Shown: positions 51,541 to 61,788 of the stretch, one piece after another
Layout: every line of letters starts with the position of its first letter
Numbering within the stretch: the stretch's first letter is position 1
Source of the DNA: Gammaproteobacteria bacterium
GTDB lineage: Bacteria; Pseudomonadota; Gammaproteobacteria; S012-40
Assembly (NCBI GenBank): GCA_919902765.1
Contig: CAKKRP010000023.1
Coordinates: 1 to 64,000, forward strand
DNA length: 64,000 nucleotides
Reading direction: 5' to 3'
Translations under genes and position numbers: made by a program
Notes under the pieces: generated by a model
What the model saw: the letters and a program-made list of their open reading frames with translations, nothing else
What the model was told of the DNA's origin: nothing
The model's database searches: none

Positions 51541-51728
51541 GCGAACTCCTAGGTCAAATGGGTGGCGATAAACACTAATCCTGTATATCGAGGCTGATTC
51601 ACGGCATAATACGCCAATCGGGGCGTTCGATAAACAATGATGCGCTCGGGTATCTATAGTCTGGCCCTTGTCAGCGGGAATATTGCCCTTTACCATGCGC
51701 ACTGCGCGTAGCGACGGAGTTAACGTAT

Positions 51729-52604
51729 ATGTTTCACGGCAGCATGGTGGCCTTGGTCACCCCTATGCACAACGACGGGTCGATAGATTTGGCGGCCTTG
51801 GATCGCCTCCTTGAGTGGCATATCGCTCAGGGCACGCACGCGATAGTTGCGGTAGGCACCACGGGCGAATCCTCGACGCTCGATTTTGACGAACATTGCG
51901 CGATGTTGCGCCATACGGTCGCGAAAGTGGCGGGACGTGTGCCCGTTATCGCCGGTACGGGGGCGAACGCCACGGCCGAGGCCATCGCATTGACGCAATG
52001 CGCCCTAGAGGCAGGTGCCGACGCCTGTTTGCTGGTCACGCCTTATTACAATAAACCGACCCAAGAAGGTTTGTACCGCCATTACAAGGCCATTGCCGAA
52101 GCGGTACCGATTCCGCAAATTTTATATAATGTGCCGGGGCGTACGGCCTGTGATATGTTGCCTGCGACCGTCGAACGCCTGGCGGGCATTGCCAATATTG
52201 TAGGGATTAAAGAGGCCTCGGGGCATATCGAGCGGGTCAAGGAATTGGTGGCGCGTTGTGGCAGTCAGTTAGATGTGTTGAGCGGCGAAGACGCGATCAA
52301 TTTAGACGTGATCGCCGCCGGTGGTAAGGGGACGATCTCGGTGACGGCCAATGTGGCCCCGCGTGCGATGTCGATGGCGTTGGCGGCGGCGTTAAAAGGC
52401 GATATGGCGACGGCGCGTGAAATCAACCGGCCGTTGGAAGAACTGCATAAAGTATTATTTTTGGAAGCGAATCCGATACCGGTCAAATGGGCCTTGGCCG
52501 AGATGGGGATGATAGGGCGCGCTTTGCGTTTGCCGCTGACCGAACTTTCGGCGCAATATCATGAGCGTGTGCGTAATGCCTTGCAACAGGCCGGTTGTCT
52601 TTAA
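51729..52604 (+). CDS. dapA: 4-hydroxy-tetrahydrodipicolinate synthase
   Basis: 'GTTGESSTL', 'VTPYYNKPTQEGLYRHY', 'YNVPGRTACD'. Confidence 0.97.
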   Translation: MFHGSMVALVTPMHNDGSIDLAALDRLLEWHIAQGTHAIVAVGTTGESSTLDFDEHCAMLRHTVAKVAGRVPVIAGTGANATAEAIALTQCALEAGADACLLVTPYYNKPTQEGLYRHYKAIAEAVPIPQILYNVPGRTACDMLPATVERLAGIANIVGIKEASGHIERVKELVARCGSQLDVLSGEDAINLDVIAAGGKGTISVTANVAPRAMSMALAAALKGDMATAREINRPLEELHKVLFLEANPIPVKWALAEMGMIGRALRLPLTELSAQYHERVRNALQQAGCL

Positions 52605-52627
52605 AAATTTTCGTGAGCATATAAAAC

Positions 52628-53617
52628 ATGATTAAAATTTTCAGTGTGGGCATGCGTTTGACGCTGGTATTCAGCGTTGTATTGATAGGCGCATGCGCGA
52701 CCAAGGGCGGCGGTTTGTATCAACGCGCCAAGACGATATCCGATCTGGAAATTCCGCCCGATTTAACCAAACCGGTGGAAGACACCACCTATGAAATTCC
52801 AGGGTTCGGCGCCTTGTTGGCGCGCGAAGTGAGCTTGAGCGATGGCGATAGTGTGCGCTTGGTGCGCGAGGGCGCGGTGCAATATCTGGAATTCCGCGCC
52901 GATGCGCAACGCTTATGGCAGCGCGTGCGCCAATTCTGGTTGGATCGCGATGTCGCCATTCAATGGGAGTCGCCCGGATTGGGTGTCATGGAAACCGACT
53001 GGGTAAAAAATAAAAACAGTCGTTTTGCATTGGATAAATTCCGCGTGCGCGTGGAAGCGGGTCAAACGTCGGGTACGACGAAATTATATCTGACGCATCG
53101 CGGCATCCAACAAGTTTTTGTGCAGGGAGAAATGACCGATGCCTGGGGGCCGAGGATCAATGATCCCGAGTTAGAGGCCGAAATCATCGGCTATTTGCTT
53201 GAATATTTGAGCCTCGATAAATCGCGCGCCAGACAAATCGCCGAACAAGCGGCGGCGCTGGCGGCGGCGGCCAATGTGAAACTTGATCGCGAGGCCGTCG
53301 TATTGGCGATCAATGAGCCGCTCAGTCGCGCGTGGACACGCGTCGGCTTGGCGATGGAGCGTGAAGGCTATGTCATCGTCGATAGCCTGCGCGATCAAGG
53401 CATTTATCGCATACGCAATCGCACCGAAGAAATGAAAGATAAACGTGAAGAACAGGCGCTCAAAGACCCACGTCCTGCGCGCCAGCAACAATTCGGCGTT
53501 AAAGTGGCGGCGGATGGCGAAAAATCGCGCGTGATGATACTGGATAGTCGCGATAAGCCGGATACGTCATCGTTTGCGCGCGATGTATTGGCGCGGTTAC
53601 AGTCGCAGTTATTGTGA
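52628..53617 (+). CDS. bamC: Outer membrane assembly lipoprotein BamC
   Basis: Lipobox IGAC; 'YLEFRADAQRLWQRVRQFWLDRDVAIQWESPGLGVMETDW'; after dapA. Confidence 0.92.
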   Translation: MIKIFSVGMRLTLVFSVVLIGACATKGGGLYQRAKTISDLEIPPDLTKPVEDTTYEIPGFGALLAREVSLSDGDSVRLVREGAVQYLEFRADAQRLWQRVRQFWLDRDVAIQWESPGLGVMETDWVKNKNSRFALDKFRVRVEAGQTSGTTKLYLTHRGIQQVFVQGEMTDAWGPRINDPELEAEIIGYLLEYLSLDKSRARQIAEQAAALAAAANVKLDREAVVLAINEPLSRAWTRVGLAMEREGYVIVDSLRDQGIYRIRNRTEEMKDKREEQALKDPRPARQQQFGVKVAADGEKSRVMILDSRDKPDTSSFARDVLARLQSQLL

Positions 53618-53658
53618 GCGTAATTTTACGTTTTTGGTTAAGAGTAGAGGGTGGTTGA

Positions 53659-54372
53659 ATGACGACCAAGGGCAAGCAACTATATGCGGGCAAGGCTAAA
53701 TCGGTGTATGAAACCGAGCATCCTGGGCAAATGATCATGTTATTTCGCAATGATACCTCCGCCTTCGACGGTGAGCGGGTTGAGCAACTGGCGCGCAAGG
53801 GCATGGTCAATAATAAATTCAACGCCTTCATTATGCAGAAACTCGAACAAGGCGGGGTGCCGACGCATTTTATACGCCTGTTATCGGATCAAGAATCCTT
53901 GGTGAAACGCTTGGACATGATCCCGATAGAATGCGTGGTGCGCAACATCGCTGCAGGCAGTATTTGCCGACGTTTAGGCATTACCGAAGGCCTAGCGCTG
54001 AATCCGCCGACCTTTGAATTTTTTATGAAAAATGATGCTTTGCACGACCCGATGATCAATGATTCGCACATCCGCGCCTTCGGTTGGGCGAGCGAGGCCG
54101 AGGTCGCGCGTATGCGTGAGTTGACCTTTAAGGTCAACATGTTATTGAAAAAGATGTTCTTGGATGCCGGATTATTGCTGGTCGATTACAAGCTGGAATT
54201 CGGGCGCTATCAAGGGCAGGTCGTGCTGGGCGACGAATTTTCGCCCGATGGTTGCCGCCTGTGGGACGCGCAGACGCGCAAAAAACTCGATAAAGACCGC
54301 TTCCGTCAGAATTTGGGCGGTGTAATAGAGGGGTATGAAGAAGTCGCGCGACGTATCGGTATGGAAATCTAA
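53659..54372 (+). CDS. purC: SAICAR synthase
   Basis: '[28 protein letters not shown]', '[10 protein letters not shown]', '[14 protein letters not shown]'. Confidence 0.97.
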   Translation: MTTKGKQLYAGKAKSVYETEHPGQMIMLFRNDTSAFDGERVEQLARKGMVNNKFNAFIMQKLEQGGVPTHFIRLLSDQESLVKRLDMIPIECVVRNIAAGSICRRLGITEGLALNPPTFEFFMKNDALHDPMINDSHIRAFGWASEAEVARMRELTFKVNMLLKKMFLDAGLLLVDYKLEFGRYQGQVVLGDEFSPDGCRLWDAQTRKKLDKDRFRQNLGGVIEGYEEVARRIGMEI

Positions 54373-54555
54373 CCTCGTTGTCTATCACCTCTATTGGCAC
54401 GAAAAATATACGGATTATCTAAGGTAATCCGCCGCACTGCCGTTAATACCCCGGTAAACCTGAAAAAAGCCAGCGATGGGCTTGTGCCCAACATGAGTGG
54501 CACACATTTTTCAGTTATGTCGGGGTGGTTAGCGTCTGGCATGTGTGAGTAGGCA

Positions 54556-56598
54556 ATGAAAATTTTATATAACATACGGAATTACTTGCGTGGCCTATCT
54601 ATTCGCTACAAGATATGGGCGGCGTTTGGTGTTATTCAGCTCTTTTTCGTCGCCATCGTGGGCGATACCCTTTTTAATTTGACAAACAGCCGCAATTCGG
54701 TCGCTACCGTGGTTGAAAACGTTCAACCTGCCGCCATGGCGACCTTGGAGTTGAGCGCCCAGATCCAGGGTGCCGCAAGTTCGTTGGGTTTTTATTTGCT
54801 CAGCAATGACGGCGTGCATAAGACGGCCTATCAACAACGTATCGCCAGCGCCGAAGTTGAGTTGGCGCAACTTAAAAAATTGGCCGACAAACATTTGCAA
54901 AGCGATTTCGGCGCGGCGGTCGAAAAAGTCGATAAAGATTTTTCCGCCTTCAAAAAAGAAAGTCAGGGTTTGCTGCCGCTCGCCGAAAGTTTGATCGAAA
55001 ATTCCCCGCCCTTAAAATACGCCTCTGGTTCGCTCAATCCCCTGACGTCGGAAATTTTGGGTGCAGCGGGTGAGATGGTGCGTTCTGAAAGTGGGGAGCC
55101 CGCGAATGCACAACGCAAAAAATTTCTGTTGGATATCGAGGCCATGCGGTATGGATGGGCGATGGTCGCCTCCAATATGCGGATTTACATCTCTTTTGGC
55201 GGCGAGGATAATCTAAAAAATGTCAGACTCTTCACCGATCAATTTGCCGAACAAATGAAAAAAGTTGATGCTCAAAAAAGTAAATATACATTTGAGCAAG
55301 AAGACGCGATGAAAACGATCAAAGAAAATTATCAAAAATTTATGACTAATTTGGGGGTGATGGTGGAGTTACATCGCGGTGATCACGCGCGTGAAGATGC
55401 GTTTCGTATCCGCAATGCGCTCACGCCCATCATGCAGACCTTGGAGAAATCGTTAAAAAATCTATCTGAAAGTCAGGCCAGTATCATCCAAAACTCCGGT
55501 CGTGGCATGGTCGAAGGCCTGGTCGGTAGCATCATGTTTCAGTTGGGCCTGTTGATTGTTGGAATGATCGTGGGAGGTGTGGTGGCCATATTATTGGGTC
55601 GTGCGATTGTAGGGCGCGTCACGCTGACCGCTCAGACCATGCACGATATCGCAACCGGCGAAGGCGATTTGACGCGTCGCTTGCCCGCAGGGCGCGATGA
55701 AATCGGTCGCTTGGCGAAGGGGTTCAACGAATTTGCGGCAAAAATCCAAGAAGTCATTATGCGCGCTATCGAAGCGTTGGATCAAGTGAACGGTAAAGTA
55801 CAGCGCTTAAAGGTGTTGTCGGAGCAAACCAGCCGAGGGGCGGATCAACAACAAAACGATACGCAACAAGCGGCCTCTGCGGTGACCGAAATCACCGCCT
55901 CCGTGCAAGAAGTCGCGCGGAATACCGCAGCGGCCGCCAAAAAGGCGGAAGATGTCAACACCGAGGCGAGTAATGGGCGTCGCGTGGTGGCGCAAACCAT
56001 AGACGCAATGGACAATTTGGCCAACGAGGTGGAATCCGCCACGCAAGTGATACATCGCTTACAAGAACATTCGCATGAGATAGGCGAAATCGTAGACATC
56101 ATCAAGCAAATCGCCGAACAAACCAATTTGCTGGCCTTGAATGCGGCGATTGAGGCGGCGCGCGCGGGTGAGCAGGGCAGGGGTTTCGCGGTGGTGGCCG
56201 ATGAGGTGCGCACCTTGGCGGCGCGTACGCAAGAATCGACAAAACGAATTGAGGTCATGATAGGTACCTTGCAAGGCGGCACGCAAGAGGCGGTGGCAGC
56301 GATGGATCGCGGTCGCGCGCTGGCCAAAGGGGGCGTCGAACAAGCGGCGGGCGCGGGCGCGTCGTTGGAGCAAGTGACCCAGGCGGTGGGCGCGATGAGC
56401 GACATGAATACTCAAATCGCCAGTGCCGCAGAAGAACAGTCCGCGACAGTCGAACAAATCAATAAAACCATCAGCGCAATCCATCATATCGCCGAAGAAA
56501 ACGCCGCCGGGGCGCAACAGACGCATTCCGCAATCAACGAATTAGTGGCGCTAAATAAGGAATTACAAGGATTGATGCGACAATTTAAAATCGAATAA
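54556..56598 (+). CDS. Methyl-accepting chemotaxis protein
   Basis: Two TM segments, HAMP, signalling tip '[37 protein letters not shown]'. Confidence 0.95.
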   Translation: MKILYNIRNYLRGLSIRYKIWAAFGVIQLFFVAIVGDTLFNLTNSRNSVATVVENVQPAAMATLELSAQIQGAASSLGFYLLSNDGVHKTAYQQRIASAEVELAQLKKLADKHLQSDFGAAVEKVDKDFSAFKKESQGLLPLAESLIENSPPLKYASGSLNPLTSEILGAAGEMVRSESGEPANAQRKKFLLDIEAMRYGWAMVASNMRIYISFGGEDNLKNVRLFTDQFAEQMKKVDAQKSKYTFEQEDAMKTIKENYQKFMTNLGVMVELHRGDHAREDAFRIRNALTPIMQTLEKSLKNLSESQASIIQNSGRGMVEGLVGSIMFQLGLLIVGMIVGGVVAILLGRAIVGRVTLTAQTMHDIATGEGDLTRRLPAGRDEIGRLAKGFNEFAAKIQEVIMRAIEALDQVNGKVQRLKVLSEQTSRGADQQQNDTQQAASAVTEITASVQEVARNTAAAAKKAEDVNTEASNGRRVVAQTIDAMDNLANEVESATQVIHRLQEHSHEIGEIVDIIKQIAEQTNLLALNAAIEAARAGEQGRGFAVVADEVRTLAARTQESTKRIEVMIGTLQGGTQEAVAAMDRGRALAKGGVEQAAGAGASLEQVTQAVGAMSDMNTQIASAAEEQSATVEQINKTISAIHHIAEENAAGAQQTHSAINELVALNKELQGLMRQFKIE

Positions 56599-56644
56599 TA
56601 AATCATTGTTTACTAAATCCAACTAAGTTCTCTTGTCACTATTC

Positions 56645-56738
56645 AGCATGCGGGCATCCCCCTTTGGAAAAGGGGATGGAGGGGGATTTTATTCTTAAAA
56701 GTGGCGGCAAATCCCCCCTAGCACCCGTTTTTCATGCT
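56645..56738. repeat. Intergenic imperfect inverted-repeat element
   Basis: Outer AGCATG...CATGCT; internal GGGGGATTTT / AAATCCCCCC and ATCCCCCTTTGGAAAAGGGGAT. Confidence 0.55.
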
Positions 56739-56787
56739 AACGTTTATCGTGTCAGACGTTTTTCAATGTAAGGGGTGGGAGTCGTAA

Positions 56788-57171
56788 ATGAATTTCGAGA
56801 AAGTCATATTCGCCTTTTTTATTTTATTGGCATTTACGTTGAATTTTGGGTTTTTCTATGGGGATATCGACAACCCGGCGCATCACAATGTGTATGAATT
56901 TTTCGCGGTCATTGTGGTTAACTTGATAGCGACGGTGTTGAAACTCGGTGATCGCACGCATTTGGGTGCTGTGTTGCTGGCCACCAGTCTGGTGGCGGTG
57001 CTGCAATTAGTGGTGGCTGCGGTGGTGTGGGGCGTGGTGGTGTATGGTAGCCCTGCGGGCATGACGCCGGAACACATGGCGTCGATTGTGTCGCTGTCAG
57101 CGGGCGCGGTGGCGGCCAATGTAGTGTCGGTGATTTTGTTGGTGTCTGAGACTTTGATGGGGCGTCGGTAG
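56788..57171 (+). CDS. Small four-TM membrane protein (DUF6394-like)
   Basis: Four hydrophobic segments; next to K+ channel gene. Confidence 0.6.
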   Translation: MNFEKVIFAFFILLAFTLNFGFFYGDIDNPAHHNVYEFFAVIVVNLIATVLKLGDRTHLGAVLLATSLVAVLQLVVAAVVWGVVVYGSPAGMTPEHMASIVSLSAGAVAANVVSVILLVSETLMGRR

Positions 57172-57192
57172 TCGCGAAATAGGCGTTATTCT

Positions 57193-58908
57193 ATGTTAAA
57201 CATAGTATTTGTGTTGCTGCGCCGCCTGCAAGTGCCGTTGGTCGTATTGATCGTGGCCTATGCGGCGGCGGTGTTGGGCTTTGTGTTGATACCGGGCAAA
57301 GACGACCACGGTCAACCCTGGGACATGGGATTCTTGCATGCGTTTTATGTGGTAAGTTACACGGCAACCACCATCGGTTTCGGTGAACTGCCTTATTTGT
57401 TCACGGATATGCAACGCCTATGGATGACGTTGGTTGTTTATGTCACCGTCATCGCTTGGATGTATGCCATCGGTATGATTTTGGCGTTGATTCAAGACTC
57501 CGCGATACGCACGCTGATGAAGGAGCAGTTGTTTGTGCGCCATGTGCGCCGTATTGTTGAACCGTTCTATTTGTTGTGCGGTTATGGGAATAGCGGCGGC
57601 AGCTTGGTGCGAGGACTGACCGGCGCGGGCTTGCGTGTGGTCGTGGTGGATTCCGACTCTGCAGCGATCGATGCATTGTCCATTGAAGATCTGCCGTTGC
57701 CAGTTCCGGGGCTGTGCCGGGATGCCGGATTGCCTGACACGCTGGTGATGGCAGGTTTGCAAAGCCGTCATTGCGCGGGTGTGTTGGTGTTGACCAAAGA
57801 CGATGAGGTTAACGTAAAAATCGCGATTGCGACCAAATTGTTGTGTCCGCAACTGCTTACTATCGTGCGTGTGCATACGCAGGCGTTTGCCGACACCCTG
57901 GCGACTTTTGGCGTTGACTATACGCTAAACCAGTATGATCTATTCACACGCATTTTTAAAAATGCGGTGCATGCACCCAGCTTATATGCATTGGACGAGC
58001 GGCTGACCAGTGTGCCAAATGAGGCGTGGTCGCCGCCCTTGGAGGTGCCGCGCGGACACTGGATCGTGTGCGGATATGGGCGCTTTGGTCAGGCCATGCA
58101 CAAGGCCTTGCATGACGAGGGGGTTAGTTGTACGTTTATTGCCACCGAGAAAAATAATGCCGCGCGGGCGCCGCGCCATGTTGTAGTAGGTGAGGCGACC
58201 AGCGTTGATGTCTTGGTCGAGGCCGGTGTACGCGACGCGAGCGCCATCATAGCGGGCACCGGCGACGACATGCGGAATTTAGCCATCGTAATGACCGCGC
58301 GGAGGTTGAACCCAACCATATTTGTCGTGGCGCGCCAACTTCATATCGACAATGACGCACTGTTTCGAGCGGCGGCCATTCCGTTGGTGTTGCAACACGG
58401 TCAAGTGCTGGCGGGTGAGGCGTTTACCATCATCACGTCGCCGTTGGTGGTGGATTTTCTGCGCCTTACCGAACAGCACGATGAAGCCTGGGCGGATGCA
58501 TTGCATCGCCGCATACACGCGTATACGGGTGAGCATAATCCTGACCGTTGGACCGTGGACGTGCGATCCAACAGCGCGCCCGCCATTTGTCTAGTTCTGG
58601 CAAGAGGTCGGCGGATCAGTATCGGCGATCTGTGCCGCGATACAAATGAGCGCGCGCGGTACACCCCCAGCATCGCATTGTTACTCAAGCGCGAATCGGA
58701 ATTTACATTGTTGCCCGTCGCCACGCTGGAAGTGCGGAAAGGCGATAAAATATTGTTTTGCGGTGTTAAAGAAGCGCGTAAACAAATGGAATGGGTGACG
58801 CGCAATCACAATGTTTGTCACTATATTTTAACCGGTGAAGAATCCACGCGAAATATCGCGACACTGATTACGCCCCGTACCGCGCGTGTAAAAAAACGGC
58901 AATCATAA
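57193..58908 (+). CDS. Potassium channel with two RCK/TrkA-N domains
   Basis: Pore 'TATTIGFGELPY'; two NAD-binding 'GYGNSGGSLVRGL' and 'GYGRFGQAMHKAL'. Confidence 0.9.
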   Translation: MLNIVFVLLRRLQVPLVVLIVAYAAAVLGFVLIPGKDDHGQPWDMGFLHAFYVVSYTATTIGFGELPYLFTDMQRLWMTLVVYVTVIAWMYAIGMILALIQDSAIRTLMKEQLFVRHVRRIVEPFYLLCGYGNSGGSLVRGLTGAGLRVVVVDSDSAAIDALSIEDLPLPVPGLCRDAGLPDTLVMAGLQSRHCAGVLVLTKDDEVNVKIAIATKLLCPQLLTIVRVHTQAFADTLATFGVDYTLNQYDLFTRIFKNAVHAPSLYALDERLTSVPNEAWSPPLEVPRGHWIVCGYGRFGQAMHKALHDEGVSCTFIATEKNNAARAPRHVVVGEATSVDVLVEAGVRDASAIIAGTGDDMRNLAIVMTARRLNPTIFVVARQLHIDNDALFRAAAIPLVLQHGQVLAGEAFTIITSPLVVDFLRLTEQHDEAWADALHRRIHAYTGEHNPDRWTVDVRSNSAPAICLVLARGRRISIGDLCRDTNERARYTPSIALLLKRESEFTLLPVATLEVRKGDKILFCGVKEARKQMEWVTRNHNVCHYILTGEESTRNIATLITPRTARVKKRQS

Positions 58909-59075
58909 ATCGAGTGGGTTTACGTTTCGATTCTCCCGCAGGCGGCGGCGCGCGCCGATGAGGCGTTGGTGTTGAAAGCGAAAGTCTTTAGGAATGCGTC
59001 CCCCTGCCCACCCCATCCCTAAAAAATGTTAAACTAACCCGCTTTGATTACAATTCCTACAAATTGGATGAGGGA

Positions 59076-59696
59076 ATGCTGCAAATCGAAAATATTTGTT
59101 GCGAACGCGGCGACCGGCGCTTGTTTCAGGGCCTGAGTTTCGCGGTGGGCGCGGGGGAAAGTATGCACGTGGTCGGTCACAATGGCAGTGGCAAGACCAC
59201 GCTGCTGCGTGCGCTCGCCGGTTTGCTTGCGCCTACCGAGGGGACCATCCGCTGGCGTGAAGAAGATATCCGTGATTTGGGTGAGGAATATCACCAGGAA
59301 CTCGCCTACCTAGGCCATTTGAACGGTAACAAAGGCGACCTCAGCGTGTATGAAAATTTGCGTGTGGCGGCCTGCCTGGCCGGGCGCATGGTGACCCCTG
59401 AAGAGGTGACGGCAGCGTTGCGGCGCATAGGTTTGCACGATTGTGAGGACTTACCCGCGCGGATCCTTTCGCAGGGCCAGCAGCGCCGGGTGGCATTGGC
59501 GCGGTTGTTTTTGACTAAGGCGGCCTTGTGGGTGCTCGACGAACCCTTTGTGGCCTTGGATACTGCTGCCGTGGCCACGTTGCAGCATGAAATCGACGAA
59601 CATTTACGGCGCGGCGGAATTATTGTGCTCACCGCGCATCACGAGGTGCAACTAAATACGGGTGCGCCACGTCTATTGGAACTGGGGAGACACTAA
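59076..59696 (+). CDS. ccmA: Cytochrome c biogenesis ATP-binding protein CcmA
   Basis: 'GHNGSGKTTLLRALAGLLAPTEG', 'LSQGQQRRVALARLFLTKAALWVLDEPF'. Confidence 0.96.
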   Translation: MLQIENICCERGDRRLFQGLSFAVGAGESMHVVGHNGSGKTTLLRALAGLLAPTEGTIRWREEDIRDLGEEYHQELAYLGHLNGNKGDLSVYENLRVAACLAGRMVTPEEVTAALRRIGLHDCEDLPARILSQGQQRRVALARLFLTKAALWVLDEPFVALDTAAVATLQHEIDEHLRRGGIIVLTAHHEVQLNTGAPRLLELGRH

Positions 59697-59699
59697 GCC

Positions 59700-60368
59700 A
59701 TGTGGGCAGCGGCGCGCATCGTCTTGTGGCGGGATGTCTTGTTGGCGGTGCGACGGCAGTCCGAGGTGGTGACCAGCCTGTTTTTCTTTATCTTGGTGGT
59801 CACGCTGTTTCCATTGGGCGTGGGGCCGGATATCGAGATGTTGCGCATCATTGCCCCCGGCGTGGTGTGGGTGGCGGCGTTGCTGGCGTCGATGTTGGCG
59901 CTCAATCGCATGTTTTCCGGCGATTATGTCGATGGCAGCCTGGAGCAAATGGTGCTGGCCGCGCAACCCTTGCCGGTGTTGGTGTTCAGCAAAATCTTGG
60001 CCCATTGGCTGGTGTCGGGCCTGCCCTTGGTGGTGATGGCACCGGTGCTGGGCCTGCAATTGGGTATGGATAGCGACAGTTTGCGTGTGCTCGTGATATC
60101 GTTATTGATCGGCACGCCGGTGTTGAGTTTGATCGGCGCGGTGGGCGCGGCGCTGACCTTGGGTCTGCGCGGGGGCGGGGTGTTGATTTCATTATTAGTG
60201 TTGCCTTTATATATCCCAGTGCTGATCTTTGGCGCGGGGGCGGTGGAGGCCACACAGGCGGGGTTGGGGGGCGACTCCCATTTGTATCTTTTGGGGGCGA
60301 TTTGCGTGTTTTCGCTGTTATTGGGCCCGTGGGCCAGTAGCGCCGCCTTACGCATAGCGATGGAATAG
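59700..60368 (+). CDS. ccmB: Heme exporter CcmB
   Basis: Polytopic; position in ccm operon. Confidence 0.95.
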   Translation: MWAAARIVLWRDVLLAVRRQSEVVTSLFFFILVVTLFPLGVGPDIEMLRIIAPGVVWVAALLASMLALNRMFSGDYVDGSLEQMVLAAQPLPVLVFSKILAHWLVSGLPLVVMAPVLGLQLGMDSDSLRVLVISLLIGTPVLSLIGAVGAALTLGLRGGGVLISLLVLPLYIPVLIFGAGAVEATQAGLGGDSHLYLLGAICVFSLLLGPWASSAALRIAME

Positions 60369-60374
60369 GCGGCG

Positions 60375-61127
60375 ATGTCGATATTGAGTAAAGAATTTTG
60401 GTTGCAATTCTCGTCACCCAAGACATTTTATCCGGTGGCGGGCAGGATGATCCCGTGGTTTGCCGGTGGGGCGATCCTACTAACGTTAGTCGGCCTGTAT
60501 ATCGGCCTCTTAGCCGCGCCGACCGATTTTCAGCAAGGCGACGCCTATCGCATCATCTATATTCATGTCCCGGCGGCGTGGATGTCGATGTTTATCTATA
60601 TCGTGATGAGCGTTTATGCCGGCATGGGCCTGGTATTAAACGCGCGCTTGTCGAATATGATGGCCACGGCATTGGCGCCTACCGGTGCGATGTTCGCGTT
60701 TTTGGCCTTGTGGACGGGGGCCTTGTGGGGGCGCCCGACCTGGGGGGCTTACTGGGTGTGGGATGCGCGCCTGACCTCGCAATTGATTTTATTGTTTTTG
60801 TATCTTGGTTATATCGCCTTGCAGGCCGCGATTGACGATCCGCGTCGCGCCTATCGCGCCAGCGCGGTGTTGGCCTTGGTCGGGGTCATCAACGTGCCCA
60901 TCATTTATTTTTCGGTGCAGTGGTGGAATACCTTGCACCAGGGTTCATCCATTAATATCAGCCAAGCGCCTAAAATGGCCAGCATCATGTTGACCACGAT
61001 GTTGATCATGTCGTTGGCGGCGTGGTTATATGCGATTGCGATTGCGCTGTTCCGCGTGCGCGTGATTATCTTGGAGCGCGAACGCCACAGCGATTGGGTG
61101 CGCGATCTCGTAGGGGCGCGGCCATGA
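60375..61127 (+). CDS. ccmC: Heme exporter CcmC
   Basis: WWD-type 'LWTGALWGRPTWGAYWVWDARLTS'. Confidence 0.96.
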   Translation: MSILSKEFWLQFSSPKTFYPVAGRMIPWFAGGAILLTLVGLYIGLLAAPTDFQQGDAYRIIYIHVPAAWMSMFIYIVMSVYAGMGLVLNARLSNMMATALAPTGAMFAFLALWTGALWGRPTWGAYWVWDARLTSQLILLFLYLGYIALQAAIDDPRRAYRASAVLALVGVINVPIIYFSVQWWNTLHQGSSINISQAPKMASIMLTTMLIMSLAAWLYAIAIALFRVRVIILERERHSDWVRDLVGARP

Positions 61128-61300
61128 ATTGGAATAGTTTCGGCGAGTTCCTGCACATGAGCGGGTACGGCCCCTATGTGTGGGGGTCTTATGGGGTGTT
61201 TGCGTTGTTTATCGTTGTCGAGTGGGTGCAGTTGTCGCGACGACGCAAAGACATAATCGCGCGTATCAAACGTATGGCGCGCATGGAAAGGGGTGATTAA
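61124..61300 (+). CDS. ccmD: Heme exporter protein CcmD
   Basis: 58 aa 'MSGYGPYVWGSYGVFALFIVVEW'; ATGA overlap with ccmC. Confidence 0.93.
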   Translation: MNWNSFGEFLHMSGYGPYVWGSYGVFALFIVVEWVQLSRRRKDIIARIKRMARMERGD

Positions 61301-61302
61301 AC

Positions 61303-61788
61303 ATGAAAACTCGGCATAAACGTTTGGCGTTTGTCGTAGCGGGTCTTGGGGCGTTGAGTTTGATCGCCTACCTCATCTTCAACGCATTTCAGGGCAATTT
61401 ACTGTATTTTTTCAGCCCCAGTGACGTGGTAGCCAAAAAAGCCCCGATTGAAAAGAGTTTTCGTTTAGGTGGCTTGGTCGAGGTGGGGTCATTAAAGCGT
61501 GAAGATGACGGATTGACCGCGCATTTTACGGTGACGGATAATGTGCAGCGTATAAACGTGACCTATAAAGGCATCCTGCCGGATTTATTTAAAGAAGGTA
61601 AAGGAGTGGTCGCGCAAGGTAAATTGGAGCATGACGGCATGTTCCGCGCGAGTGAAGTCTTAGCCAAACACGACGAGAATTACATGCCGCCCGAAGTGGC
61701 TGCGTCTTTGAAGTCCGCGCAAAACGGCGCTAAATCTCCGGCCCCTGCGGCCAACACCGTTAATACCGAAGGGGGACGTAAACTGTGA
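61303..61788 (+). CDS. ccmE: Heme chaperone CcmE
   Basis: Heme-binding 'VLAKHDENYMPPEV'. Confidence 0.96.
   Translation: MKTRHKRLAFVVAGLGALSLIAYLIFNAFQGNLLYFFSPSDVVAKKAPIEKSFRLGGLVEVGSLKREDDGLTAHFTVTDNVQRINVTYKGILPDLFKEGKGVVAQGKLEHDGMFRASEVLAKHDENYMPPEVAASLKSAQNGAKSPAPAANTVNTEGGRKL

Noticed and set aside
54411-54431. Palindrome CGGATTATCTAAGGTAATCCG downstream of purC as terminator or operator
   Set aside because: Short stem without T-tract; no supporting context
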